Below, one piece after another: positions 1-12,365 of a stretch of DNA of 64,000 bases (positions are counted from its first letter, which is position 1; each line of letters opens with the position of its first letter). Source of the stretch: Klebsormidium nitens. Taxonomy: Eukaryota; Streptophyta; Klebsormidiophyceae; Klebsormidiales; Klebsormidiaceae. The notes below the pieces were generated by a model. That model saw only the letters and a list, made by a program, of their open reading frames with translations, searched no databases and had not been told where the DNA came from. Location of the stretch: NCBI GenBank assembly GCA_000708835.1, contig DF236975.1, positions 62,001-126,000 on the forward strand, in the 5' to 3' direction. Both the position numbers and the translations under genes were made by a program.

Positions 1-153
1 CCCGGCGTGGTTGAATTGGTACGTGCGCTAGCTGCGGCTGAGCGCGACAAGTACGGGCGGCGGCCGGCTGGGAATACCCGGGCGGCCGCGATGGGTTTAT
101 GGAGGGGTTTAGATCTGGGGGAAGGTTCCGTTGCGCTGATCGTGCTGTGCTGA
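1..153 (+). CDS. Possible 3' end of an upstream gene (partial)
   Basis: The first 150 bases are open in frame 1 and end at TGA (151-153). They are GC-rich and give a plausible C-terminal peptide that is Ala/Arg/Gly-rich and ends ...GSVALIVLC. The GC content drops right after the stop. I do not recognise a family and there is no visible start inside the window, so this could equally be chance. It is reported as a candidate last exon only. Confidence 0.28.
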   Translation, partial: PGVVELVRALAAAERDKYGRRPAGNTRAAAMGLWRGLDLGEGSVALIVLC

Positions 154-740
154 CGCGGCACGGAACTGAACCGTTCATTCCGCGGGTGTGCGGAAGAGGA
201 AGGTGGTCAGATGAGAACTGACAGTGAAGCGGAACAGCATCGGAGTGGGGGCGCAATGGCGGTCTGCTAGAGCAGGTCAGGGGGACAGGGGGCTTCAGAA
301 GGGGCTTTGAAAGCTGCTTGTTCGCATACAACCAACCTTCCAGATCTGCATTCAAAGTTGTCAGGCTTGCGGCAACTTTGACAGCTTGAAATCAGCTGCA
401 ATTATTGAGATCTTGGGTCTTCTTGGGTACATTTTTTAGGGCGCAAAGCGCCTGATTTGAGCATAGGCAGTGGGTTCCTGGTACAGTGGTAAATAAAATC
501 TGTCTTTGGCCTGATTCAAGGTCATTTCCCTTGCAGTTCTTGCTAAGAGCCCTTCTAAAGAAACTTTGTTGGCGTACTCTCAAGATGTCTAGCTGACGAG
601 CAGCCATCTTTGGGCCGCTTGTGGGGAATCATGCCCCCTGGAAGAAGACAAAAGTACTCTCCCAGCCCCCCACGCTGGCTTCATCAAGCCCCCCAGTAGA
701 CCCGGCGACTTTTAACCCACTCGCCGAGATTGGTTTCAGC
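154..740. other. Intergenic / 5' region of the zinc-finger-like gene
   Basis: No supported gene. An in-frame stop at 594-596 lies upstream of the next gene's reading frame, and the first in-frame ATG after it is at 741. A pyrimidine-rich acceptor-like site near 533-539 could belong to a 5' UTR intron, but nothing confirms it. Confidence 0.4.
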
Positions 741-2405
741 ATGGGTGAGCCAGATCCCGTCAAGTTGGAGCCGCACCTGGTTGCGCAGCCTGTGGCAGAC
801 TCAGAGCCGCAGGAGCAGTTGCACCAGGCCACAGGGGATGATTCACACCAGGCCATTGCGGACGGTTCACACCAGGACATGGCGGACGATTCACACCATA
901 CCATGGCGGACGAATCACTTCCGGCCATGGGGGACGATTCACACCAGGCCATGGGGGAAGGCTCACACCAGGCCATAGGGGCCAATTCACACCTGGCCGT
1001 AGAGCCGCAGGAGAAAGCGGAGCCAGAGACAGAGCTGCAAGAGAAAGAGCTTATGTTGCTGGAGCCCCAGGAGAAGCTGTATGCATCGCCGGACTCGCAG
1101 GGGCAAGAGAAGGCTTACTCAGACTCGCACGAGAAGGCGTACAACGAGCAGAACTGGCAGATTGTGGCTCTGGGGAGCGTGTGCCAGCTAGAGGGGTGCA
1201 AGTATGCGGGGGAGAACGGTGCCTCACGGCGAATGCACCGGCACTGCCTGCAACTCACGCCAACGGGGGCGAGGTGTACGTACAATACGGAGAGGACGTC
1301 GAACTTGCCGGGGCATGACCGGGTGCATTTGAAGGGGGAGTTGGAGAAAGAGGGTAAGTTACTGTTAAGGTTCCTCGTGTTTCGAGAAACTTGGTAGCAG
1401 AGGTGACGCAGTGCGAGGTTTGATGCCTCGGGGGGTGAATGCTTCAGCACTAACGGGAAGGGAGCTTAATGAAGTGGGTGCTACCAACATTGGTACTTAC
1501 CACGTCTTTCTTTCCATCTAGGAGGCCATGCTTCTTGAAGATTCTGCGCAGATCACTGATCTATTGCGGAGAAGGAGTTGCAGGTTTAGATAGGTGTCCT
1601 GTCGAAGGAGAGTCACACTTTTAGCATACCCTCTGCAGTAGTTTTTACTTGTTGCCCCAGTAGGAATGTGCCCCCAACTCGTCATGCGTTGCGATTCATC
1701 AGCTCTTTACCCGGACAAATGCTTCATGAGCCAATTTTGTTGTGGCTGCAGAAAAGCATGGTTGGAACAAGTGTAGCTCTTTGAGACTCTATGACGTTTT
1801 AAGGTTTCAAAGGCTTTTCTCATCGTTTCTGGTTGCCTGTCCATCTCGTACAAGTCACTTCTCATGCTGATTTGCACCCGTTCTGACCCGTTTTGAGTCT
1901 GTTCGGCACATTCAATTCGTCCTTGGGTGAGCCTAAATGAACTAGGGCCTTACAAAGATGCTCTTTTCGTATTAAAGATCTGGTCGTTGTGAGCACCTCC
2001 TGGGTCTCTGGAGCACTCTTGAAAATGATATGCAGACGGTTGACATTTGAAATTTCCCCTCCTTATGCAGAAGCAGGGCATGGTGCGCATAGTGGCGACA
2101 GCGGCAAGCCGAAGAAGAGCCTCAAGAGGAAGGCGGAAAAGACCCTGACTGAGGGCCAACAGACTGCGTTTGCGGATGTTGGGGCGTCAATCGAGCAAAT
2201 GGCCGATCTTCAGAGAAAGGGAATTCAATTCGTGGAAGATTGCCGGTTGTATCGACCAAAGGAGATCAAGGACTGCTTGCTCGGAAGCCCTCGGGAGGAA
2301 AAGCGCGAGACAGAGGCACGACAACTACTCGTCAAAATAGATTCCTTTCTAAGAAAGTCGGGGTGCTCAATTGGGGACTTGGATCTGGGCTTCGGTGAAA
2401 GCTGA
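741..2405 (+). CDS. Uncharacterised zinc-finger-like protein with octapeptide repeats (2 exons)
   Basis: Exons 741-1353 and 2071-2405 join in phase (donor GTAAGT, acceptor TTATGCAG) to give about 315 residues. Residues 34-89 are seven copies of an 8-residue repeat of the form DSHQAMAD. Residues 147-204 hold spaced Cys and His (C-x4-C, then HRHC, then C and a late H-x3-H in GHDRVH), which resembles a divergent C2H2-type zinc-binding unit. The second exon is basic at first (KPKKSLKRKAEK) and then helical, ending LDLGFGES. The basic stretch could be a nuclear localisation signal. I chose ATG 741 because no ATG lies in frame between it and the upstream stop at 594; an extra 5' exon is possible. 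No family assignment is made. A DNA- or RNA-binding role is only an inference from the Cys/His pattern. Confidence 0.55.
840..1007 (+). repeat. In-frame 24-bp minisatellite, 7 copies
   Basis: Seven consecutive 24-bp units, each encoding a variant of DSHQAMAD (others include GSHQDMAD, DSHHTMAD, ESLPAMGD, GSHQAIGA). The period is a multiple of three, so copy-number change would not shift the frame. The units differ by several substitutions, so the array is not recent. Confidence 0.85.
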
Positions 2406-2699
2406 GCGTGTGTTTGCGGTTTGAGTCCTGTGGCTTGGCTTGTGCGCTTGCTATTTGTATATACCATAGGAATTTATCGGCACCCTGATGCAATAAACGC
2501 TGCATTAGACCAACTGGAATAGATCACTCAACGAGCAGAAACGAGGTGATTCAACGTATGCACACAGAAGCGCAGCCTTACAGATGGTCGTAAGTAGATA
2601 GTTACTGCTTCTCGCGTCCCATGATGTTGGCAACATTTTGTCACCCACGACATCTCAGTGTCCCCGTTTCTTGGCTGTTACTAAGTCAGCATATACACC

Positions 2700-3235
2700 C
2701 TCTCACCATCACATATGACCGAACGTCCTCGGATGCATGCCGGCCGGCCCGATCCTAGTGCACTTCGATCGTTTTCCATGCGCCTTGCCTTTAGCATGTT
2801 CGACTTTCCGCATGACTCGGTTTCTCATGGGTCAATTGAATTGTATAGACGTATGACAATTGCATTGCAGCCAGGCATGTATGTGTGCGCACTGCTGCGG
2901 CATATGATAATTGGCACACATGCGACCGTTCGGACCATGCGACCATTCGGACATTACTCGGCTGCGTATAGCTTGGCCGCGGGCCAGCAATTTATGCGCA
3001 ACTATATACTAATTCACATGCATAACATATCCAGAGCTAGTGCAATTGGTCCGGGCCGCCCCGCACGCGCGCTCTGTATGTTGCATGACAAATACATTCA
3101 GCCAATTGCTAGTCGATCTCAGCGCCTGCATAACATGGCACCCAAGGCCAGCCTGTCTGCAGCTCTCAGTGATACTTTCTTCTTTGAATATCGGTCGCAT
3201 GCTGTCTGGCTACTGTAAGATACTGTAAGACTTGC
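2700..3235. other. Island very rich in CATG and other self-complementary words
   Basis: About a dozen CATG tetramers occur in ~530 bp, where roughly two are expected by chance. CAATTG, CCGGCC, GCGCGC and TGCA are also frequent, and CATGCA-type (RY-like) words appear. It begins about 0.3 kb after the stop codon of the zinc-finger-like gene. Similar islands lie near 37.05-37.58, 47.2-47.7 and 51.0-51.4 kb. The open frame 2715-3218 is judged a by-product of the low stop content. Confidence 0.5.
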
Positions 3236-4754
3236 AAGACGTGCTCCGCTCATGAACACGTCCACCATGCGATCGAGCGGCCGCTTTGAAGTTTACTGGC
3301 AACCGTGCCAGCCCCAACCCCAAAATCTTGCTTCGATTAAAAATGCATTGGATGGCAGCTTGAAGGCGTGAGTGATATAATACTGCAGATATTAATACAC
3401 TGGGTCTGCGCCAAGGTGCACAACTCCCTGTTTCGACACGGCCTGGCTGGCGTCCCCCGTGTTCCACGGCCGCTATGCCCCACGTGGCAAATCTGGAACG
3501 TTGGGAAGCTGATTCTACTTCGACAGCTTCTCCGGAGTCTCAACAGAGTATTGCTCCCGCTGCTTCTAGCTATGTTCTGGGGTGCGTCGTCTCGTATCTA
3601 TTCGATTGGCGTGCTTAACACACGGCCGCATAGATGGACACCACTTGTGTGTGAGGAATGACGGGCATACGTGTAGAACTCCTCAAAAGCTGGCGCCGTC
3701 CTGCACGCGCGCGAGAGACACAAATATCACTCCTTTGACTGATCGTTACCTCGGTGTGTACAGGGGCGCCATTTCAACCCCAGCTCCAAATTAAAGCGGA
3801 CTTCCGGAACAATTCGTGCAGACATTCCAAGTGACGCCCCTATGGAATGAGACACGCTTCGTCACTATCTCTCTTCGGCTGCCTTCTGGCCTCCCGCATG
3901 ACTTCTTTCCGCTCTTTTATTAAGTGGTAGCTGCAACAACTCCCCCAGTCCCTGGCCGCATGCACCTTTCCTGGCTCTTCTCTCGATTCCTACGATTTTG
4001 AAAAGTTCCTGAAAAGTTGTGTCCAGGCCAACTTTTGCCGAATACTCAAAGCGTTGAAGAAGAGTGCTTTCCATTCATTGTCACCTCCAGGGAAACCAGA
4101 TACGCAGGACTTGATACAAGGCCTTCGCTTCACCGTCATTGAGTTTCGTTCGTAAAGCAACTCATGCGGCGCACTTGAGGAGGCCAAATAGAGCCTTCCA
4201 ACATTTTACTATCTGCTGACTCTTTGTGAAGGTGTACCTCTTGCAGTCGAAAGCAAGGACGTCGGAAAAGTCAGCAAGCTTTCAGTAAGATTCCTTCAGC
4301 CACGCTTCATGATGGACACACCTTCACCTAGTGAGCTGTCAACTTTGGGTCCTGTTCACATCAAGGGAACTGAACAGAATGGTTACACGCTCCCGTACTG
4401 AGTCAGCTCGTTTTCACCAATGAACAGTGGCATGCGCCAGATCCGTCCGTTCTTCATGGCCGACTTTTCCGATTGAACTGGGCACCTTCCGTCGGTATCC
4501 GATCCAGAGCGGAGCGGAAATGGCAGACGGGCGGAATCGAGGTCTCGATCAGATGTTAATCTGCAAGAGAAACGGAAACGGCCTCATCCTGGGGCCTGAT
4601 GCAATTCGGTTCTCAAAACATGTATGAGCGGATGTGTCTTCTTACAATATACCCAGGGCTCTTCCAACCGAAGCAGCATCCAGCTGATCCAAAGGAACTC
4701 CACGCCAAAGGCCGACGGACAAATTCACGGTTACCCTCTGTACGCGCGCTGACT

Positions 4755-4895
4755 ACCAGACTTGCCGCTCGGGTTACTGGACAATTAACCGGGATTTAAC
4801 CCTGTTTAGCGGCTGGTCAACGCCCAAGTCTGGTTACTGGACATATAACCAGTTTCTAACCAGCCCAAAACTGTCCTTGGTTAAGGGCCAAAACT
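4755..4895. repeat. Dispersed repeat, copy 1 (GGTTA/TAACC-rich)
   Basis: Contains AGTCTGGTTACTGGAC followed by ATAACC and then AACCAGCCC...TGGTTAA, with many GGTTA/TAACC inverted words. A diverged copy in the same orientation lies at 7530-7685. Confidence 0.5.
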
Positions 4896-7529
4896 TCCTG
4901 TATATACTGGCCGGCTTGGTTTGTGCAACTTTGATCGACCTGATTGCCAGACCAAGGAACATAGCCCTTCTTTAATATGCCGCCAATACTGGTCAGAAGC
5001 GCACGCGAACATCAACGGAAAGGAAAGATATAACAAATTCTTGCAGATCTCCAGAGCGTCCAGCACATCGAAATGCACTCAAAATCGTCCCCCACCGCCC
5101 TCGTTGGGACCCTGACGTAGTGATTAACAGCTCGTGGAGCGGCGGCCCTTCATGACAGTTGGACGGAAGAAAGATATGAATCGGATGGATCAAATTGATA
5201 TAGGCCTCGAGGCCAATGAAAAGGACGGAACAGTCCTACGACACCTCTGCCGAAACTCCTCTCCTTGGATCAAGATCTTACCCAGCTATTTAAGAAGCAC
5301 TTCGAGACTGATTCCGTCGAAATTCTGGCAATGGTTATTGGGCGACACACTTTCTTACGGCGTCTCTAGGTGTCCATCCGAAACATGTCGAAAAACAGCT
5401 CAAAAGGCGTGCAAGAATGAACAACCGTCGATTGAAAGAAATTCGGACGACTATCGCAGCAACCAACACTGCAGCTCCTGTCCGCATCTGGCTAATGGCA
5501 ACCAATATTGGGCACTTCCAAACCAGCTGCACTTGGCGTCGATTGGCTTTAAAGGTACCGGAACTTCTCTCTAGCAGTTTGCACCAGACAGTTCTACGTC
5601 TTCACGGCCAGCATGAGTTGCAGCCAATGCGTGCAAAGCGCCAAGCCACTAGAAAAATTATAGTTGAAGCATCGCTGGGCGGAGCAGCTTTGATTCTGCC
5701 ATCCGTTTCGTTCACTTCCCTGCCCTTAAAGACTTTACGTGCGTGATCGGGAATACCTGATTTTCCTGATGCATGTCTCTGACGCTTCGAAGGGGCCAGG
5801 CGCTCTAGATACCTAAGAAGGATTGCAAGGCCACCTAGATTGCAGAAGCGTCGGGTATGAGAGTTGTTTCTTTGGACACTGCCCACAAATTCAAACGTCG
5901 TTTTTTCAACGACCGCTTGAGAGTTCGAGTGTCCTTTAAACCCTCGCTGTTTGCTTCAGATTGAGCTTCCCGTCGGAACCCACAAATCAAAGGTTTCATG
6001 TGTAAGGTGGATCTGGTACATGGCAGGTAATTGTGACATGTCGCTTGGGAATGGCTCCTTGCTTAAGACGTATTGACTCTCTAGCGCCAGCTCTTTGGTG
6101 ATTGTCGACGGTGAAAAAGATCATAGTCACGCGGGATAGGCGCTGATCATACGCCAGTAAAGGCTTTCGTGATTCTTAGCCGGCTCAATTGACATCAAGA
6201 CGCTTGGCGGGGCCGCCAGGCGTTCCCTATCTTCCTCTCTTCATTGCCTTTGATGCCACTAGAAGCAAACTGGATAGATTGATATTTGATTCGTTTCTAC
6301 GGTCAATGCAAGTGGATGATTTGAATTGAGAGCAGTAAAACTTCTTGGCTTCGCCTTTACAACGAAGCAGCCCTCCAACACCGTTTCTCCGGCTCAGCGA
6401 GCGACTGGATCTCAGTTCCTTTCTGACAGACATGTCATTATAAGCGCTCCTCCTCCTTGCCCCCCGCAGACGTCATTCAGATAAATAAGCACTGGAGTAA
6501 GTCTGGGAAATTTCTTGATGAATCATTACAGGCTTACACTATCACGCCTTCAGCCCAACCACGGCGGCTCAATCAGGGAAACGTGTCACACTAGTATGAC
6601 TGCGCTAGCCACAAAGCGCCCACGAAAAAGTTGGTGAGCACTCGCTCAGAGAACTAAGGGCTTGGTTGGCAGAGCTAGAAGTGCCAACAAGTTTTCCTCA
6701 TCCTTGCGGCTTCCATAAAAAGAACTGCGCTGATAAGCGGACCACAAACCACAAACGATTCCACAAGCCCAAGCCTCGAGGATTCCGTCGGCGACCTCCA
6801 CAGGAATTGCTCGTGGAAAAGGAACAGATACCCGCGAGGAGCGTGATATGGGCTCCACAATTGGTTGACCCAACTACTGAAATCACCGTGCAGACATCGG
6901 TGTCGCTGGTATAATTCCCCAAAGCTGACTCACATGTTCCCCTAGCCTCGGTCAACTGGGCCTGACACCACGGACTTAAAGCAGTTTGCTTGTGAGTCGT
7001 AATCAAGATCTGCCCCGTAAAGGTGATTGTACAAGCAGCTGGCATTCATTTAGACCCTTGTTGACGTTACTTATGTTGACCGTTATTACCCAACGACAAC
7101 CAGCAACAAACACGCGCTCAAGATAAGCTGCCGTTTGAGCTTTGCCGCAACACCGACTACCCACTTGTTCCCCTGAGACTGGAGCCTCCACGTTACCATC
7201 ATCAGCCTCGAACGCATGCTGACTCTAATCAACTTCTGATAAGGACGGCCTCATGTTTGCGTCGGCTCAATTGCTGTGACGTACTGAGCTCCACCTTAGA
7301 CCGAGAATTACTGCTCATACGATCGGCTCAGGTAAGCTAGAAGTCTCTCTCTGGCAACGCCGTGTCCATGCCAGAAAGGTCCTTCACAGCCATCTCTTTG
7401 TTCATTAGGCGCACGGATCAGGAATAAGAGATGCTTGAAGCTGATAGATGTTGCCTGTGCAGGTTCAGCGACTGTATCCCGTCACTCGACCCGGTGATCA
7501 ACCACAGGAAGGTTTGGCTGCTAACCAGG

Positions 7530-7685
7530 TTCACTAACCAAACTTCAGTCTGGTTCGCTGACCAATAACCGCGTCACAGCCATGTTAGCAACCTGGTCAC
7601 TACTCGAGGCTGGTCATTAGACAGTTGACCAGCTTCGAACCAGCCCTTAACCGACTATGGTTAACTGCCGAAAAACCCTGTGAAC
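7530..7685. repeat. Dispersed repeat, copy 2 (GGTTA/TAACC-rich)
   Basis: Shares AGTCTGGTT, ATAACC, AACCAGCCC, TGGTTAA and a trailing CCRAAAAC block, in the same order, with 4755-4895. The two copies are about 2.8 kb apart. Type of element unknown; no coding capacity or clear ends. Confidence 0.5.
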
Positions 7686-10370
7686 GTGCGACTCAGAGCC
7701 GATTTAGGTTTTCAGAAGCTTCTTGACCAATCAATGAGTGGTCAGCTTCCTAGGCTCATCCATGTCTGGGAAGAACCTTTTCCGTAGAAACGATTTTGAA
7801 AAGTGTATCCATGAAAGAGTGAGGCAATCTTCAAGTGATTTCATAACGAGAGGAGGCCGGCCCACAAATTTCATATTTTAAGACTTCTTTTGCAAAAGAA
7901 GTAGGAGTTTTTCATGTTCGCTCATGTATCCTTCGAGTTGCAGACATTCTGAATGCTTCAGAAGTGCCCAACTGAGCACCGCGTCTAACAGGTAGCGCTC
8001 GCGCAAAACCGAAAAAGAAGGCAAACTGTGTTAACGAACACAGGTGTTATGATTAAGAAGGTGCTAAACGGGAAGTGCGGGCAAAGCTTTCAGGAAGTGA
8101 AGAAGAGTAAGTGCCAGTGACTTGGAGAAAAGAGCTCGAGCGATTTCAAAAAAGTCCGAGATGCTCAGAACCAACCCGAGATGCTTGTGTACACTTGTGC
8201 GCCATGCGCACCAAAACGGTAGCCCGGTGAAGAAAGAAGAAAGCCCAAAACGGATCTGGGCTCCCTTGGCCCTAGAATCAAAGGGGCGAAGTTTCGTTCG
8301 GACGAGAAAACGAAATAATACGTGTTCAAATACGGAATAAAACGTGTTTCTGACGTGAGCATTCTATCGGCAGATATGGTACAACTATCGCTCGCATCAA
8401 AGTTTTACCAGCACAAATTTGTTGGATGAATTCGCACGTAAGAAAAGCTAGTTTGACGTCACGATGCAAGCGTTTTGCCCTTATGTCATTCAAGGTCACC
8501 ACTGCGTCGTTGCAGCTTCCACACAACAAGCGGTTGCAAGAGTTGGGCTGGTAAATTCGGACGTCAAGGCTGCAGTCGCAGATTGAGAAACGCTGTGACG
8601 GGAGGACGGCTCAATAAGACCTGTCGGCTTCAAACAGAGGAATGCGATTCTGAGCACCTAACCAGGTCTCAATCTGCTTAGCATCGTCCTTGCCAGAGAA
8701 TATAAAAGGCACTCACAGCACTCTGGACATCTTTCATGTCGAGAATCGAGGATTGCAAACGGTCTGTATTTATAAGGTTCTCATTTTAAGACCTTGCATT
8801 GATTTGAGGCGCCGGAACAACGTCGGATGTGGAAACGAAGCGATGTAATAAATACCACAAACGATCAACCGTCTTATTTTCCTCACTGAAACAAGGACAA
8901 AACGGGATGAAAGGAAGCTTATCGATCCTTCGTAATCCTCTGCGAGCGGAATAGGCAATTGCTACTCGGAGTCTGGCATACCGACAGCTCTTTTGAAGGC
9001 CTTTCGTATAAGCAGATCATGATGACCAGGTTTGGCATCGGCAGCCGCTTGCGGCTTGCATTGGAGCGAAAAAGCTGCAATGGGCGTTTTGAAAGCCCAT
9101 CTTATGTAGTTGAATCTCACGGCCATCTGCAAGCTGGAAAAAAATAATACTGACTAGGCCGTCGAACGTGAGGTGAAATGTTTGTCAGCCATCCGTTTAG
9201 TAGGCGCTGGACAATTGAAAGAAACCAGTTGTCGTCCAGGAGTGCTACATTGAAAACCTGAAGCCCTTTACCCAATCATCCTGCTGGCGCCATCGAGTTC
9301 GCAGTCACCATTTGTTTTGAATCCAACTTATTCTTCAGAAAATCTTTGCTACTTAAACCTTTTTCCACGAAAGCACCATCATGCGAGTATAGCTTTTCAT
9401 TGCCCCCGCACTTACAGGCCATTGTTAAGGGGTGCAAAACCGATGCAAAATTACCAGTTGGTCGACAAGAACGACGTCATATTAGATATTGCATGCGAAG
9501 TCACACGGAAGAGAAGCGTGCAAGCGCTTTGCTTTTAGCCCAGCAGCCGTTGAAGCTGTGGGCATGCAATATTGTGTATATCCGTGCAGGACGTACTGGG
9601 CACAGAAGCGAAAAGCGGGGAAGGAGAAAACGGTTTCATGTGCCACGTGCCGTAAGCGTTTCCACGTGGCTTAATAAAAGGGAGAGTCCTTCGACTTGTG
9701 GGCCGGCTCTACCATTGATGATGATGCTCATCAACACTACTGGCAGCGACGCTACGCCAGGGCAAAATATCATTGCCCACACACAGCACTCAGAAGTAAA
9801 GTTTCATGTCAAAGGGCGACGCACCGACAGCCATACAGGAGAACAGGAGTATTGAAAGCTGCAACACAGAGGAAGCACACTGAAAGCGGTTCTAACTTGC
9901 CGTGTAAAGCGCCGCACCCCGCTCAAGGCCACGGGCCTTAGTCTGGCTGTTCACCGCGGCTTGTTCTCAGTACGAAACGAAAGATCACGAAAGACAATGA
10001 CGCTTTTCTCTAAGTGACAGGAGGGATGGCGGGTCTCCTGTGTTTCCTAGCGAACTTTCGATCTCCTGGAAGATGTAATCAAAGATTTAGAACAAAAGGC
10101 TTGTCGAAATATGCACCGCAAACGCAGGCCGTCGACTTTTGCTTCGACTCCACTGTTTCCGAGAAACAGGTCAACGCGTATATCCTTCTTTTCATTTTTA
10201 ATGCACTATATGAGCGTGACTTCTTCGACCTGTTGGGCGATTTATTGGCAGGCGGCTTCGAATCAATGGCTCGCCTTCACTTTTGACTGACAGCCTAAAC
10301 AGATGCCAGATTCTGTTTTGCTTCTTCATTGCCCCTGACACAGACGCATCTCCGGTCTATTGGTGCATCG

Positions 10371-10406
10371 CTAGAGGCCAGTGACGTGCGGGCGACTGGG
10401 CCTCTA
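10371..10406. repeat. Short perfect-stem inverted repeat
   Basis: CTAGAGGCCAGT pairs with ACTGGGCCTCTAG across a loop of about 11 bases, with a single bulged G. There is no T-run, so it does not look like a polymerase III or bacterial-type terminator. It may be a remnant of a foldback element. Confidence 0.5.
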
Positions 10407-11407
10407 GTCAGACGAAATGGTGTCGAAGACGCGCAAAACTCTTTGGTTTGGTCATCGGAGGTTGCGGCCGTATATCACACTGGACAATCGCCCTAGTGCC
10501 GTTTGTGATGTGCAGTGCTCATTCGTTGCAACGTTGACAAAGAAGAGTGCACGATTTGATTACTCGAACGCTCAGCTTTTAGCTGCCAGCTATAAATCCA
10601 TGGAGGACTTCGGAAACCATGGACTGGTTGCGCCTTGACAAGCACCCTAGCAAGCAGAACGAGCGAAGCAGCAACTTAATTACTGAGACCAATGTCCACT
10701 AAGTACCCTCTAAATCAATGTCTTTGTTATATTGCTTCTTGCGGGCTTGCGGGTTATCTATTTATGTGCCTTTCATACGCACGGGCTTCAAGAGAAGTGT
10801 CCATGTGCACTTATATGATGCAATTTAGTCCTGCAGTGCCCCTTCTTCTGGACACTCCGATTTGCCGCGAAAATGAACGCTTATGGCTCTTCGATGCATT
10901 TCCCGCGGGGCTCAGATCCCGAAGGATCAGCTACTGACAACTTCTAAGTTGCCAGCTCGTCCAAGAACTTCACTGCCCCTTGTCAACCTATCCAGCGGCA
11001 CAATCCGAGCACCAAATTAAAGAAAAGTGAAACAGACGTCATAGTCATCTCTAGTAATACATGACGGCTTGAATCTTTTCTCAAAGCCAGGAACGAGAGG
11101 TTGGTTGAGAAAAATGTCACGAGCCTTCCTAAGTGGATCTGTAAACAAGCTTGCCTCCTGTAGTACTGCTCTGGAAATATGGAGCGGACGTCACAAGAAT
11201 CCTTTCGACGGTCATTTTGAGGAATTGGTCTCTCGGACATTGGATTACTGCCCAGCTGCTACTAGTAGAATCCTGGAACTTTCGTAGAAGGTGTCGTGCC
11301 GTGCCTTCTGTGTAGACCTTGTCACCGATTAGCCACCTGCAGGCAGCAAAGTGAGTGGGATTATCTGACGTGTTGATCGGCGGAATCCAGCGGCTCAAAA
11401 TGCTCAC

Positions 11408-11730
11408 CCAATGCACCATTGGCTGCTTTGCCGCCTTTGATGGGCTCATCCTTGCCGAGACTCTACGAACTGCACTTGCGACCTTGTCAAACGGAGCGAA
11501 AGAAGATTCGAAACGGGACGTTCAACAGCCATAGCAGCGGCATCGTGCAGAAAATAAACAATCAAAACAGGTGGCAAAAACGAGCACATGGGCGGTCCAC
11601 TTGCAATCAGTCCTCTTCTCCGGCGGCAAGCTTTGCGAACTCGGAGCGCCAGCACAGTGGAACCAGCGTGTTTGCTGCTAAAGGGTTTGCCGTTGCAATT
11701 CCTGCTTCGATGCTTTGTGTTACGTATCTC
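11408..11730. repeat. Diverged homologous block A (dispersed 'GGGCTCATCCTTGCCGAGAC' family)
   Basis: This block aligns in order with 13944-14262: TTGCCGCC, GGGCTC..CCTTGCCGAGACTC, ACCTTGTC, ACAGGTGGCAARAACRAGCAC, TTCTCCGGC, GGTTTGCCGTTGC, CTTCGATGCTTT. A further shared segment lies upstream (CCTATCCAGCGGCA at about 10984 and 13461). The spacing is ~2.5 kb, so this is an old direct duplication or two insertions of one element. Confidence 0.6.
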
Positions 11731-12252
11731 AGTGCAGAAGGAAAGAAGCCGGCAAGCTTTTACTGTACTCGAAAAATCATTGAAACGATAAAACGGAGGG
11801 AAGAGGCTTGACACTGAAGAACTACAGTCAGATGAAGCTTCTTCTTGGTCGAAAGCCCTTCTTGGGAAAAAGTACGTTTCAAGGCTGACGAACGCAACCA
11901 GACAGCGACCGGACAAGAGAGGTTCGACGGCTAAGAGCCACAGAAAAATTCAAAAGCTACAAAATGCCCAGTTGGGTGTGTATCGAGCAGGCATGAGCGA
12001 ACGAGGCGCACGACGGCAAACTCAGAACAGCCGTGCCGTTCAGGATGCTCAACTTGTTCAAAGTCAGAAAATAGGCCGTAACCTCCAATATTTTGGAAAG
12101 GGCGCTCTTCTGGTGCTTCGCTTGCATCGGCCTTTCCGAAGATCACACACGAGAGCCACGTCATTATGCTCATTCGGAACACGTCGGTTATGCAAGTTTT
12201 GAGATCCACGTCAACTGACTCTCTAAAGGTGTCACTTTCATATGACCAAAAT

Positions 12253-12365
12253 TGGCTTCGAATGTAAGCGGGGCCTAGCTCCAGTTCGGCCGCCACTTTC
12301 CGGCGCGGTGTGCTCCGGTTTGAGCACGATTTGGGTCCTGTTTGAAGGCAAAGCGCCCTGTCGAC
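12253..12365. repeat. Short relative of the 14.4-kb foldback element
   Basis: Matches the right arm of the foldback at 14442-14709 (shared GCTCCRGTT, CCGCCAC, GTGCTCCGRTTT, GTTTGAAGSCAAAGC). Its two ends are themselves loosely inverted (TTGGCTTCGAA versus GTTTGAAGGCAAA), as in a deleted foldback copy. Confidence 0.5.

Noticed and set aside
9346-9855. 169-residue open frame in the gene-poor region
   Set aside because: No recognisable domain, no splice partners, and other frames nearby are as open. Probably chance.
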